From CAMLIZ01 sp966212505 (GTDB taxonomy: Bacteria; Pseudomonadota; Gammaproteobacteria; Burkholderiales; Burkholderiaceae_C): a DNA stretch of 64,000 bases. The translations under genes were made by a program, and so were the position numbers. The stretch's first letter is position 1; the number at the start of each line of letters is the position of its first letter. Under the pieces are notes generated by a model, which worked only from the letters and a program-made list of their open reading frames with translations, was not told the origin of the DNA and did no database searches. The DNA lies in assembly GCA_966212505.1 (NCBI GenBank), contig CBIHRS010000003.1, positions 1-64,000 on the forward strand, in the 5' to 3' direction. This document shows positions 8,184-16,412 of this stretch, in pieces.

Positions 8184-9482
8184 CTATGCGGCGAAGTGCC
8201 GCTGGGCATGCACGCCCAGGCCCTGCGCCACGCTCGCGAAGCGGTCGCCGCGCATCGCGCGGGCCGACGGAAAGCGCGCGGCGATGCGCTCGGTCAGCGG
8301 TGCCAGGCCGGTCGAGCCGCCGGTGAAGTACAGCACGTCGACCTCGTCCGGCTTCAGCCCGGCCTGGCGCAGCGTCTCGGCGGCTGCATCGACGATGCGC
8401 TGCAGGTCGGCATCGATCGCGCCAGCGGCCTCGCGCTCGGTGAGGTCCACCGTCAGATCGTTCTCGATCAGGTCGAGGTCGATCTCGGTGGCGCCGCCCT
8501 CGGCGACGGCGATCTTCGCGTCTTCGGCCAGGCCCGCGAGCGCATGGCCCAGGCGCTCGGTCACCACGCGCATCAGCCGGTCGTGCAGGCGCGTGTCGGC
8601 ATAGAACGAGCGCATGCGCCGCAGCTCCGCCACGCGCGCCGGCGCATACACCGTGTTGATCAGGTGCCAGGTGGCGAGGTCGAAGTACACGCGGCTGGGC
8701 ACCTCGCGTGGCGCTTCGCCGCGGGTGCTCGGCCCGTATGACTTGTAGCCGCAGGCCGGCAGGATGCTCAGCAGCTCGATGTGGCGGTCGAAGTCGGTAC
8801 CGGCGATGTGCACGCCATGGTTGGCGAGGATGTCGTCCTTGCGCTCACGCCGCAGCCGCCGCTCGGGGCCGACACGCACGATCGAGAAGTCCGACGTGCC
8901 GCCGCCGATGTCGGCCACCAGCACGCGCTGCTCGCGTTCGGCCTGCTGCTCGAAGTCGAGCGCCGCGGCGATCGGCTCGTACTGGAAGCTGATCTCGTCG
9001 AAGCCCACCGAGCGCGCCGCCGCCTCCAGCGCGGCCTGCGCCTGCGCGTCACGCGTGGGATCGTCGTCGACGAAGAACACCGGCCGCCCCAGCACCACGC
9101 GCGTCAGCGGCACGCCTGCCTGCGCCTCGGCCAGTTGCTTCAGGTGCCGCAGGTAGCCGCCGATCACATCGATGAATCGCACCGCGCGGCCGCCGCCCAC
9201 GTCGGTGCTGGTCTCGATCAGTGCCGAGCCGAGCACGCTCTTCATCGAGCGCATCAGCCGGCCGTCGAGCCCGTCGATGTAGGCCGAGATCGCCGCGCGG
9301 CCGTAGTAGCGCGGCATCTCGTCGTGCGGGCTCGCGCCCTCGACGGCATAGAACACGGCCGTCGGCATGGTGCGATGGCCGGGTTCCAGTTCGACCAGCG
9401 ACACGCCGCCGCCGGCCTGGGGCAGGGCGATGGCCGAGTTGGAGGTGCCGAAGTCGATCGCGCAGTAAGTCGGTGCCGGCAT
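8184..9482 (-). CDS. Hsp70-family (YegD-like) ATPase
   Basis: A 432-residue protein with only the nucleotide-binding half of Hsp70. Phosphate-1 motif YCAIDFGTSNSAIAL at the start, phosphate-2 ADIGGGTSDFSIVRV (about residues 190-204), and the adenosine motif FTGGSTGLAPL near residue 390. No substrate-binding beta-domain or lid follows, as in the YegD group of atypical chaperones, whose role is unclear. It would be cytosolic. The gene is the next minus-strand gene after dadA but is separated from it by a good terminator just upstream of its start, so it probably has its own promoter within that short gap or reads through. It ends 11 bases from the convergent TPR gene. Confidence 0.88.
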   Translation of the reverse strand: MPAPTYCAIDFGTSNSAIALPQAGGGVSLVELEPGHRTMPTAVFYAVEGASPHDEMPRYYGRAAISAYIDGLDGRLMRSMKSVLGSALIETSTDVGGGRAVRFIDVIGGYLRHLKQLAEAQAGVPLTRVVLGRPVFFVDDDPTRDAQAQAALEAAARSVGFDEISFQYEPIAAALDFEQQAEREQRVLVADIGGGTSDFSIVRVGPERRLRRERKDDILANHGVHIAGTDFDRHIELLSILPACGYKSYGPSTRGEAPREVPSRVYFDLATWHLINTVYAPARVAELRRMRSFYADTRLHDRLMRVVTERLGHALAGLAEDAKIAVAEGGATEIDLDLIENDLTVDLTEREAAGAIDADLQRIVDAAAETLRQAGLKPDEVDVLYFTGGSTGLAPLTERIAARFPSARAMRGDRFASVAQGLGVHAQRHFAA

Positions 9483-9486
9483 GACG

Positions 9487-9518
9487 AAAACGCCCGCCCG
9501 GCGCAGGCCGAGCGGGCG
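9487..9518 (-). terminator. intrinsic terminator after dadA
   Basis: A 7-bp perfect stem CGCCCGC/GCGGGCG (9491-9497 and 9512-9518) whose 14-base loop is itself GC-rich. On the minus strand it is followed by TTTT (AAAA at 9487-9490). It sits 34 bases after the dadA stop and immediately before the start codon of the Hsp70-like gene, so it would limit read-through between them. Confidence 0.7.
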
Positions 9519-9552
9519 GTCGATGAAGGGAGGGGCGCGGATTCTAGCGAGT

Positions 9553-10863
9553 TCAGGCCGCGACGGTCACGCGTGTGGGCGCGGCAGCCCGCGCATCGCC
9601 GAAAAAGCCGAACTGCAGGCGCGGCCGCTGGCCGCACATCAGCTCCGCCAGCGCCCGGCCGGAGCCGGCACCATGCGTCCAGCCCAACGTGCCGTGACCG
9701 GCGTTGACCCACAGGTTGCCGATCTTGCTGCGGCCGATGTAGGGAATGTTGGTCGGGGTGCTCGGGCGCAGGCCGGTCCAGAAATTGGCTTCGCTCAAGT
9801 CGGCCACGCCGGGGAACAGCTCCTCGTAGCGCTGCACCAGCGCCTGGCAGCGCACCTTCGCGGTGGTGGTGTCCAGGCTGGTGTCGTAGCCAGCCAGCTC
9901 GGCGGTGCCGGCGATGCGGATGGTGTCGCCCAGGCGCGAGATCGCGATCTTGCGGGTGTCGTCGAGCAGGCTGACGACGCTGGCCCGCTCGGGATGCTTG
10001 AGCTTCAGCGTGGCCGAGTAGCCCTTGGCGGGGTAGATGTTCAGGTGCACGCCCAGCGGCTTGAGCAGCGGCGCGGTGTACGAGCCCATGGCCGCCACGT
10101 AGTGGTCGGCGGTGAGCGTCTTGCGCTGGCCGGTGAGCTGGTCGCCCACGCGCACGCCGCTGATGCGGCCGCCGGCGGTGTCGATGCCCACGATGTCGTG
10201 CTCGTACAGGAAAGTGGCACCCCGCTGCGCGCACAGCTGGGCCAGCTTCTGCGTGAACACGCGGGCGTCGCCCGATTCGTCGCTCGGCGTGTAGGTGCCG
10301 CCGAAGATGTTGGGGCCGAAGGCGGCGAGCGAGGGCTCCACCCTCAGCACCTCGTCACGCGACAGCACGCGGCGGTCGACGCCGTGCCGGCGCATGATCT
10401 CGGCACCCTCGGCGCCGGCCTCGAAATCGGCCTGGCTGCTGAAGAAATGCAGGATGCCGCGCTCGAGGCGGTTGTATTCGATGCCGGTGCGCGCCACCAG
10501 CTCCTTCAGCGACTCATGGCTGAAGCGGCCCAGCGCCACGAGCTGCTGCACGTTGCGCTCGAAGGCGGCATCGTTGCACTGCGTGAGGAAGCTCAGGCCC
10601 CACTTCCATTGCTGGGGGTCGAGCTTGGGCCGGAACAGCAGCGGCGAATCGTCGCGCAGCAGCCACTTGGCCACCTTGAACGGCGCCCCCGCATTGGCCC
10701 ACGGCTCGCAGAAGCTGACCGAGATCTGGGCGCCGTTGGCGAAGCTGGTTTCCAGCGCTGCATCCTTCTGGCGGTCGACCACGATCACCTCGTGGCCCTC
10801 TTCCAGCAGATACCAGGCGGTGCTCACGCCGATGATGCCGGCACCCAGGACGATCACTTTCAT
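9553..10863 (-). CDS. dadA: D-amino acid dehydrogenase (FAD-dependent)
   Basis: A 436-residue FAD-dependent oxidoreductase of the DadA/glycine oxidase type; the family oxidatively deaminates D-amino acids (mainly D-alanine) at the membrane, passing electrons to the respiratory chain. Seen: the FAD dinucleotide-binding motif KVIVLGAGIIGVSTAWYL at the very N-terminus, VVDRQKDAALETSFANG, which is characteristic of DadA, and the C-terminal FAD-contact region LWVNAGHGTLGWTHGAGSGR. The ATG at 10863 is preceded by AAGGAGCT with about 6 bases spacing and puts the Rossmann motif at residue 2, as in homologues. The divergent LysR-type gene of the ArgP kind is the likely regulator. Confidence 0.93.
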   Translation of the reverse strand: MKVIVLGAGIIGVSTAWYLLEEGHEVIVVDRQKDAALETSFANGAQISVSFCEPWANAGAPFKVAKWLLRDDSPLLFRPKLDPQQWKWGLSFLTQCNDAAFERNVQQLVALGRFSHESLKELVARTGIEYNRLERGILHFFSSQADFEAGAEGAEIMRRHGVDRRVLSRDEVLRVEPSLAAFGPNIFGGTYTPSDESGDARVFTQKLAQLCAQRGATFLYEHDIVGIDTAGGRISGVRVGDQLTGQRKTLTADHYVAAMGSYTAPLLKPLGVHLNIYPAKGYSATLKLKHPERASVVSLLDDTRKIAISRLGDTIRIAGTAELAGYDTSLDTTTAKVRCQALVQRYEELFPGVADLSEANFWTGLRPSTPTNIPYIGRSKIGNLWVNAGHGTLGWTHGAGSGRALAELMCGQRPRLQFGFFGDARAAAPTRVTVAA

Positions 10864-10953
10864 CGCAGCTCCTTTGCTTCCGCGAGATTTTCGGCAGCTT
10901 CGGGCGCAGAATAAATATTCATTCATCGATTTCAGGATTGATTAGCTCGGCTT
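10864..10953. promoter_or_regulatory. AT-rich divergent promoter region of dadA and the ArgP-type gene
   Basis: The 90-base gap between the two divergent start codons contains the dadA ribosome binding site and a conspicuously AT-rich block (about 10909-10945) with ATTCATTCATCGATT and AATAAATATT. LysR-type regulators of the ArgP/IciA kind bind AT-rich, weakly conserved sites, so this is the most likely operator. No clean -10/-35 pair could be fixed. Confidence 0.45.
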
Positions 10954-11901
10954 ATGAAAGACCTGGACCCCGCCAACCTGGATTGCCTGGCCGCGCTGGC
11001 CGATGAAGGCAGCTTCGAGCGCGCGGCGCAGCGCCTGTCGGTCACGCAGTCGGCCGTGTCGCAGCGCCTGCGCGCGCTGGAAAGCGAAGTGGGCCAGCCG
11101 CTGGTGGTGAGGTCACGGCCGCTGCGCCTGACCGAGCCGGGTAAGGTGGTGCTGCGCTTCGCACGCCAATGGCAGGCGATGCGGTCCGACCTGGCGCGCG
11201 AGCTGGGTGCGGAGCTGTCGGCCGACGAGCGCGTGCCGATCGCCGTCAATGCCGACAGCCTCGCCACCTGGGTGCCGCCGGCGCTCGACGTCGTCGTGCA
11301 GGACGGGCTGAAGCGCGGCTACGGACTGGAGCTGGTGGTCGACAACCAGGACTTCACTCACGAATGGCTGCGTCAGGGCTCGGTGCTGGGCTGCGTGACC
11401 ACCGTGGACCAGGCCTTGCGCGGCTGCCGGCTGCTGCCGCTGGGCGTGATGCACTACACCGCCGTCGCCAGCCCCGGCTTCATCGAGCGCTACCTGCCGC
11501 GCGGGCTGACGCGCGCCACCTTCCCGCAGGTGCCGTTCCTCGTGTTCAACCGGCGCGACACCATGCAGGCCGACTGGGTCAGCCGGGCCTTCGGGGTGAA
11601 GTCACCCCGCTTGCGTGAGCGCTATGTGCCGGCAAGCGATCCTTACGTCCGCGCCTCGCAGCTGGGATGGGGCATCGGCGTGGTGCCGGTGCTGCAGGTG
11701 GAACGGGAGCTGCGCGAGGGCACGCTGCGCATGCTGCATCCGGAGGTCACCGTGCCGGTGGCCTTGTACTGGCACCAGTGGCGCCTGGATGCCAAGGGCG
11801 AGACGCCCTCGTCACGCCTCGCGCTGCTGGACCGGATCGGCGACGCGCTGGCGGCCGGCGCCAGCAAGGTGCTGGCTCAGCGGGACGATCCGGCCGACTG
11901 A
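10954..11901 (+). CDS. LysR-family regulator of the ArgP type
   Basis: A 315-residue LysR-type protein. The N-terminus DPANLDCLAALADEGSFERA, then AAQRLSVTQSAVSQRLRALE, and the wing LVVRSRPLRLTEPGK are distinctive for the ArgP (IciA)/LysG subgroup, in which the wing lacks the usual R-T-R-x-x-x-L-T order. The effector domain includes NADSLATWVPPAL and VTTVDQALRGCRLLPLG, also typical of ArgP, where lysine or arginine is the co-effector. ArgP-like proteins usually control amino-acid export (argO/lysE) or biosynthesis; here the divergent neighbour is dadA, suggesting a role in D-amino acid use. That target is inferred from context only. Confidence 0.88.
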   Translation: MKDLDPANLDCLAALADEGSFERAAQRLSVTQSAVSQRLRALESEVGQPLVVRSRPLRLTEPGKVVLRFARQWQAMRSDLARELGAELSADERVPIAVNADSLATWVPPALDVVVQDGLKRGYGLELVVDNQDFTHEWLRQGSVLGCVTTVDQALRGCRLLPLGVMHYTAVASPGFIERYLPRGLTRATFPQVPFLVFNRRDTMQADWVSRAFGVKSPRLRERYVPASDPYVRASQLGWGIGVVPVLQVERELREGTLRMLHPEVTVPVALYWHQWRLDAKGETPSSRLALLDRIGDALAAGASKVLAQRDDPAD

Positions 11902-12113
11902 GGCTTGGGTGCTGCCGTGAGGTCGACTGCCGCCTCCCGCGCCGCCGCGGGGCCGGCGCTGGTGGCTTCCTTGGGCAACTGCAGGGACGAACGCCCTGCG
12001 TTGGATTTGCGCGACTCGGGCCAGCCGGGGTCTGACGCCGCCAGCCACAAGGCACTCGTGACGGCGGCCGTGACCGTGCCCCAGGTCAGCGTCTGCAAGG
12101 CGAAATGACGCAT
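11877..12113 (-). CDS. small single-pass membrane or secreted protein, unknown
   Basis: A 78-residue protein: a short basic N-terminus followed by a hydrophobic segment (about residues 8-27, LTWGTVTAAVTSALWLAA) and then a polar, Ala/Pro/Ser-rich tail with no recognisable domain. It could be an inner-membrane anchor or a secreted peptide. No clear Shine-Dalgarno sequence precedes the ATG, and the 3' end overlaps the convergent ArgP-type gene by 25 bases, so support is moderate. No family recognised. Confidence 0.5.
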   Translation of the reverse strand: MRHFALQTLTWGTVTAAVTSALWLAASDPGWPESRKSNAGRSSLQLPKEATSAGPAAAREAAVDLTAAPKPQSAGSSR

Positions 12114-12390
12114 GGTTGTTTACTGCTCTAGAAAAGTGCACGCCGCGGATGAGCGCGCGGCGGTGCACCGGTAAAGCGCACAGCCTAGACCCGCAGGGGC
12201 CTGGTGACCATCCACCAAAATAGGGAAGAGGCTCGAACCGCCGGCATCCCGCACGCAGTGCAGGCGCCCGTGAACTCGTGCCACAACAAGCCCCCAAGCT
12301 CCGCGCATTTCGGCCGATTGAAACAAGTAGTGACACCCCACACTGGCCACATCGACCCGTGTGAAGTCACCGCTACCCGAGGGGCCCACC

Positions 12391-12612
12391 ATGCGCAACG
12401 ACGAAAGCTCTGCCTCGTTCCTGTCTCGCTGGATGCGGCCTCGGCGCGCGTCGATCCACGACGACCCGGCTGATCTGGGCACCGCGTTCGGACTGGACCT
12501 GAGCATGGAAGGCGGCTTGCCGCATCCCGTCGATGCCGCGGCGGGGTCGGTGCAAGCCGGTGCAGAACCGGCCGAAGGCTGGCTCGCACGGCTGCGCCGC
12601 CGCGCGGCCTGA
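12391..12612 (+). CDS. short hypothetical protein
   Basis: A 73-residue polar protein with no membrane segment. It opens MRNDESSASFLSRWMRPRR and has a central PADLGTAFGLDLSMEGG patch and a basic end (WLARLRRRAA), a layout that could form two amphipathic helices. The ATG at 12391 was preferred over one ten codons upstream because it follows a GAGGGG stretch at 7 bases. It ends 7 bases from the convergent metallophosphoesterase. No family recognised; coding status is likely but not certain. Confidence 0.5.
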   Translation: MRNDESSASFLSRWMRPRRASIHDDPADLGTAFGLDLSMEGGLPHPVDAAAGSVQAGAEPAEGWLARLRRRAA

Positions 12613-12619
12613 GGTCTGC

Positions 12620-13396
12620 TCAGACCTCGATCAGTTTCAAAGGCTCGAAGCCCTCGTCCTCGCCCTTGCTCTCGAGACCCCTGGCCTGGCTGACCACGCG
12701 GGTGCTCCGACCCGCGCCGTGATCGACCACATAGTCGTGCCGGCAATGCAGGTGGCCGTGCAGCCACAGGTCCGCCATCGGCAGCAGGTCGTCGTCGGCA
12801 TTGCAGAAGCTGGCGGTGCCGTTCTGTGAGCCATAGCGAGGATCGGCGCTGCGCAGGCTGGGCGCAAAGTGAGTGATCGCCACCGTGGCGTCCCACCGTC
12901 CCTGCGACGGCTCGGCTAGCGCCTGCGCCAACCACGCGCGACATGCAAGCGCCTCCTCGCGAACTGCCGCGGCGTCGAAGGGCGCGCCATGGCGGCGCGA
13001 CCGCATCACCTTCATGAAGTAGGTGCCGGCTCGTTCGGCGCGCTCGCGCCTCGCTGGCCCGAACAGGTCGAAATCGCACCATCGGACGGTGCCGAGGAAG
13101 CGGATGCGCCGGCCCTGCACGTCGGTGAGCACCAGCGCCTCGCGCTCCAGCAGACGCAGGCCGAGCGCGGCACACCGCGCGCGGAGTGCCGGCCACGCCT
13201 CGTCGAGGTCGCGCTCGTCGAACTCGTGGTTCCCGGCGACGAAGATCACCGGCACCGGCCAGCCGGCAAAGCGCGCCAGCCCGTCCCAGCTGCGGTCGAT
13301 GTCGCCGGCCAGCACCAGCAGCTCAGCCCCGGGGGCCGGCCGCGGATCGAAGGTTTCGGTCTCGAGGTGAAGGTCCGACAGCAGCTGCAGTCGCAT
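12620..13396 (-). CDS. calcineurin-like metallophosphoesterase
   Basis: A 258-residue metallophosphoesterase. The two-metal motifs are in order: LSDLHLE at residues 6-12 (Asp and His ligands), VLAGDID (about 30-36), VAGNHEFDE (about 54-62, the GNH[ED] motif), THFAPS (about 183) and GHLHCRHDY (about 221, GHxH). Such enzymes hydrolyse phosphodiesters or phosphomonoesters; the substrate is unknown. Its ATG overlaps the stop of the upstream YecA-type gene (ATGA), a sign of translational coupling, so the two proteins are made together. No signal peptide, so cytosolic. Confidence 0.88.
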   Translation of the reverse strand: MRLQLLSDLHLETETFDPRPAPGAELLVLAGDIDRSWDGLARFAGWPVPVIFVAGNHEFDERDLDEAWPALRARCAALGLRLLEREALVLTDVQGRRIRFLGTVRWCDFDLFGPARRERAERAGTYFMKVMRSRRHGAPFDAAAVREEALACRAWLAQALAEPSQGRWDATVAITHFAPSLRSADPRYGSQNGTASFCNADDDLLPMADLWLHGHLHCRHDYVVDHGAGRSTRVVSQARGLESKGEDEGFEPLKLIEV

Positions 13397-14124
13397 CAGG
13401 CGCCGTGGCAGTGCTTGAACTTGCGGCCGCTGCCGCAGGGGCAGGGGTCGTTGCGCCCGACCTTGGGCGCGTCGCGCCGCAGCGTCGGCACATGGAATCG
13501 CCGCTCGCGCGTCAGGTCCCACAGTTCGACCACCGAGAGCACCAGATCTTCCACCGCCTCGTCGAGCGAGGTGAGCGGTTGCTCCTCATTCAGCTCACGA
13601 AGAATCTCGCGGTCGGTGTCGGTCTCGGGAGGCAGGTGGCGGAACACGCGATCGAGCGCAGAGACCACCGGTTCATCGGGCAGTTCCGCAAGCTCCTGGA
13701 AGACCGTGGTCGCGTACTGGAAGCCGGCGACCCAGCCGAACAGCGTGCGCGAATAGGGCGGCAGTTCAGCGAGCGGATCGTCTTCGCCCTCCGGCGGGGT
13801 AGCAGCCTCCTCAGGCAGCTCGTGCAGGATCGGGTCGAACCAGCCGTCTTCGGCCATCCCACGGTTCAACGCCGCCATGCGCCGCTCGATCAGTTCAGCG
13901 CAGCGCGCCTGCCAGGCCGGGTCGGTGCTGGCCGGCAGCGGCCGCCCCTCGAGGTCGAACACCGGTGGCAGCCATTCATCGATGCCGATGAGCCGCGGCT
14001 GCACCAGCACGCCGCAGAGGTAGCCATCGAGCATCACGAGGTCCAGCGCTTCCAGCGGCTCGGGCGTCTGGGCAAGTCGTTCGTCGAGCTCGTCCAGCTC
14101 GGTGTCGGTCAAGTCTTGGGCCAT
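13396..14124 (-). CDS. YecA/UPF0149 family protein with C-terminal SEC-C zinc motif
   Basis: A 242-residue protein with the UPF0149 core (EALDLVMLDGYLCGVLVQPR, WLPPVFDLEGRPLP, GWFDPILHELPEE, LFGWVAGFQYATT) and a C-terminal SEC-C domain, VGRNDPCPCGSGRKFKHCHGA, whose Cys-x-Cys...His-Cys residues bind zinc in SecA and YecA proteins. It is a paralogue of the protein at 5562-6248, which lacks this motif. The family's cellular role is not established; SEC-C zinc domains can bind ribosomes or protein partners. It overlaps the downstream metallophosphoesterase start by ATGA and is the first gene of that pair. Confidence 0.9.
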   Translation of the reverse strand: MAQDLTDTELDELDERLAQTPEPLEALDLVMLDGYLCGVLVQPRLIGIDEWLPPVFDLEGRPLPASTDPAWQARCAELIERRMAALNRGMAEDGWFDPILHELPEEAATPPEGEDDPLAELPPYSRTLFGWVAGFQYATTVFQELAELPDEPVVSALDRVFRHLPPETDTDREILRELNEEQPLTSLDEAVEDLVLSVVELWDLTRERRFHVPTLRRDAPKVGRNDPCPCGSGRKFKHCHGA

Positions 14125-14183
14125 GGACGTGAATTGTGCCCGTCACTGCACCTTCGCCGTCGTTTTGGAGCGACGACTCAATA

Positions 14184-14214
14184 CAAACCCTTAGGTATTT
14201 ACCCTATACTGCAC
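14184..14214 (+). promoter_or_regulatory. possible promoter/operator for the 79-residue protein gene
   Basis: An AT-rich patch in otherwise GC-rich sequence contains a near-palindrome TAGGTATTTACCCTA and a good -10 hexamer TATACT at about 14207-14212, about 35 bases before the start codon. No convincing -35 lies 17 bases before it, so an activator bound at the near-palindrome is possible. Inference from sequence shape only. Confidence 0.35.
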
Positions 14215-14247
14215 TGCAACAAGGATTGATTGATGAAGGAGGCTGAT

Positions 14248-14487
14248 ATGAGCCAAGCCGTGTTCTACCTGAAGCCCGTCGCCAGCAATGCCGCCGAAGC
14301 GGCTGCCGCATCGTTCGTGAGCCGTGCCGCGCAGCGCGTCGTCGATTTCTTCAGCTTCTCGGCGCCGGTGGTGCCCGAGACCGTGAGCCACCTGCTCGAA
14401 CTGGCCGACCAGTACGAGCACACCCAGCCGAGCTACGCCGCCGACCTGCGGCACGCCGCGCTGAGCCACGAGCTGACCCGCCATTGA
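14248..14487 (+). CDS. small hypothetical protein, well-expressed signals
   Basis: A 79-residue protein (MSQAVFYLKPVASNAAEAAA...), soluble and helix-rich, with no recognised domain; it ends in LRHAALSHELTRH. The ATG at 14248 is chosen because it follows an excellent AAGGAGG ribosome binding site with 6 bases of spacing. Earlier TTG/ATG codons in frame (14230, 14233) overlap that site. It has its own upstream AT-rich promoter region and is closed by a strong terminator, which suggests a real, independently expressed gene. Function unknown. Confidence 0.7.
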   Translation: MSQAVFYLKPVASNAAEAAAASFVSRAAQRVVDFFSFSAPVVPETVSHLLELADQYEHTQPSYAADLRHAALSHELTRH

Positions 14488-14512
14488 AAAAAGCCGCCCA
14501 AGGGCGGCTTTT
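14487..14512. terminator. bidirectional intrinsic terminator
   Basis: A perfect 7-bp stem GCCGCCC/GGGCGGC (14493-14499 and 14502-14508) with a two-base AA spacer, followed by TTTT on the plus strand. Six A before it give a T-run on the minus strand. It separates the small hypothetical gene from convergent pckG and can serve both. Confidence 0.85.
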
Positions 14513-14546
14513 GCATTTCTGAAGCGCCCCCGATCGGGCGCCGGCC

Positions 14547-16412
14547 TCACGAAGAGAGCTTGCCTTCGATGCGCGCCTTCACTGCGCGCAGCTCTTCCGG
14601 CAGCCCGAACGAGAGCTGTTCGAACAGCTCGGCGTGCAGCTTCATCTCCTCGGTCCAGGCGCCGTGGTCGATGCTGATCACCGCGGTGAACTGCTCGACG
14701 CTGAAGCTCGTGCCGTGCCACGACAGGTCTTCATAGCGCGGGCTGACGCCGAACACATGCTCCTGGCCGCCGGCCTGGCCCTCGACGCGGTCGAGGATCC
14801 ACTTCAGCACGCGCATGTTCTCGCCGTAGCCGGGCCAGACGAACTTGCCGTCGGCGCCCTTGCGGAACCAGTTGACGCAGAAGATGCCGGGCAGCTTGGC
14901 GCCCGACGCCTCGAGCTTCGCACCGAGGTTGAGCCAGTGCTGGAAGTAGTGGCTCATGTTGTAGCCCATGAAGGGCAGCATCGCGAAAGGATCGCGGCGC
15001 ACCACGCCCTGCTGGCCGGCCGCCGCTGCAGTGGTCTCCGAACCCATGGTCGCGGCCATGTACACGCCTTCGACCCAGTTGCGCGCCTCGCTGACCAGCG
15101 GCACCGTCGTCGAGCGGCGGCCACCGAAGATGAAGGCATCGATCGGCACACCCGCCGGGTTGTCCCACTCAGGGTCGAGCGCCGGGTTGTTGGTGGCGGG
15201 CACCGTGAAGCGGGCATTCGGATGGGCGGCCTTGGCGCCGGTTTCCTTGGCGATCTGCGGCGTCCAGTCCTTGCCCTGCCAGTCGATCAGGTGGGCGGGC
15301 GGCTGGTCGGTCATGCCTTCCCACCACACGTCTCCCTCGTCGGTCAGCGCCACATTGGTGAAGATCACGTCGCGCTTGAGCGAATCCATGCAGTTGGGAT
15401 TCGTCTTGTAGTTGGTGCCCGGCGCCACGCCGAAATAGCCGGCCTCGGGGTTGATCGCATACAGGCGGCCGTCGGCACCCGGCTTGATCCAGGCGATGTC
15501 GTCGCCGATGGTCGTGACCTTCCAGCCTTCGAAGCCCATCGGCGGGATCAGCATCGCGAAGTTGGTCTTGCCGCAGGCGCTGGGGAAGGCGGCGGCGACA
15601 TGGCGCTTGCGGCCCTTGGGGTCGGTCACGCCGAGGATCAGCATGTGCTCAGCCAGCCAGCCCTGGTCGCGGCCCATGGTGGACGCGATGCGCAGCGCGA
15701 AGCACTTCTTGCCCAGCAGCGCGTTGCCGCCGTAGCCTGAGCCGTAGCTCCAGATCTCGCGCGTCTCGGGGTAGTGGACGATGTACTTGGTCTTGTTGCA
15801 GGGCCAGGACACATCCTTCTGGCCGGCTTCGAGCGGGGCGCCCACGGTGTGCACGGCCGGCACGAAGTCGCCGTCTTCGCCCAGCACCTCGAGCACCGCC
15901 TTGCCCATGCGGGTCATGATGCGCATGTTGACCGCCACATAGGGGCTGTCGGACAGCTCGACGCCGATGTGCGCGATCGGCGAGCCCAGCGGGCCCATCG
16001 AGAACGGCACCACGTACAGCGTGCGGCCGCGCATGCAGCCGCGGAACAGCGCGTTGTCGCCGGTCTGCAGCAGGGCGCGCATCTCGGCCGGATCCATCCA
16101 GTTGTTGGTGGGGCCGGCGTCTTCCTTCTTCTGGCTGCAGATGAAGGTGCGGTCCTCGACGCGGGCGACGTCGCTCGGGTCGCTGCAGGCGAGGTAGCTG
16201 TTGGGACGCAGCTCGGGATTGAGCTTCTTGAAGGTGCCGTTCTTGACCAGCTGCGAGCAGAGCCGGTCGTACTCGGCCTGGCTGCCGTCGCACCAGTAGA
16301 CCTCGGCGGCCTCGGTCAGCGCGGCGATCTCGGCCACCCAGGCCACCAGCCTCGCATGCTTGACGTATGCGGGGACGTTCAGGCGCAGGCCTTCCATCAC
16401 GGGACGATTCAT
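14547..16412 (-). CDS. pckG: phosphoenolpyruvate carboxykinase (GTP)
   Basis: A 621-residue GTP-dependent PEP carboxykinase, which converts oxaloacetate plus GTP to phosphoenolpyruvate and CO2 as the entry step of gluconeogenesis. The length fits the family (about 600-625). Seen: the kinase-1a P-loop ACGKTNFAML with Cys at residue 280, TIGDDIAWI (kinase-2/metal site), the PEP/oxaloacetate-binding region YGGNALLGKKCFALRI, and the FIFGGRRSTTVPLV region. The ATG at 16412 (MNRPVMEGLRLNVP) matches family starts, while the frame stays open for 31 codons upstream. The long 5' region carries an inverted repeat described separately. Confidence 0.97.
   Translation of the reverse strand: MNRPVMEGLRLNVPAYVKHARLVAWVAEIAALTEAAEVYWCDGSQAEYDRLCSQLVKNGTFKKLNPELRPNSYLACSDPSDVARVEDRTFICSQKKEDAGPTNNWMDPAEMRALLQTGDNALFRGCMRGRTLYVVPFSMGPLGSPIAHIGVELSDSPYVAVNMRIMTRMGKAVLEVLGEDGDFVPAVHTVGAPLEAGQKDVSWPCNKTKYIVHYPETREIWSYGSGYGGNALLGKKCFALRIASTMGRDQGWLAEHMLILGVTDPKGRKRHVAAAFPSACGKTNFAMLIPPMGFEGWKVTTIGDDIAWIKPGADGRLYAINPEAGYFGVAPGTNYKTNPNCMDSLKRDVIFTNVALTDEGDVWWEGMTDQPPAHLIDWQGKDWTPQIAKETGAKAAHPNARFTVPATNNPALDPEWDNPAGVPIDAFIFGGRRSTTVPLVSEARNWVEGVYMAATMGSETTAAAAGQQGVVRRDPFAMLPFMGYNMSHYFQHWLNLGAKLEASGAKLPGIFCVNWFRKGADGKFVWPGYGENMRVLKWILDRVEGQAGGQEHVFGVSPRYEDLSWHGTSFSVEQFTAVISIDHGAWTEEMKLHAELFEQLSFGLPEELRAVKARIEGKLSS

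Noticed and set aside
12222..12245. T-loop-like GGTTCGAGCC on the minus strand near a GC-rich stretch
   Set aside because: The bases on either side do not form the 5-bp T-stem, and no acceptor or D-arm fits; not a tRNA or tmRNA.
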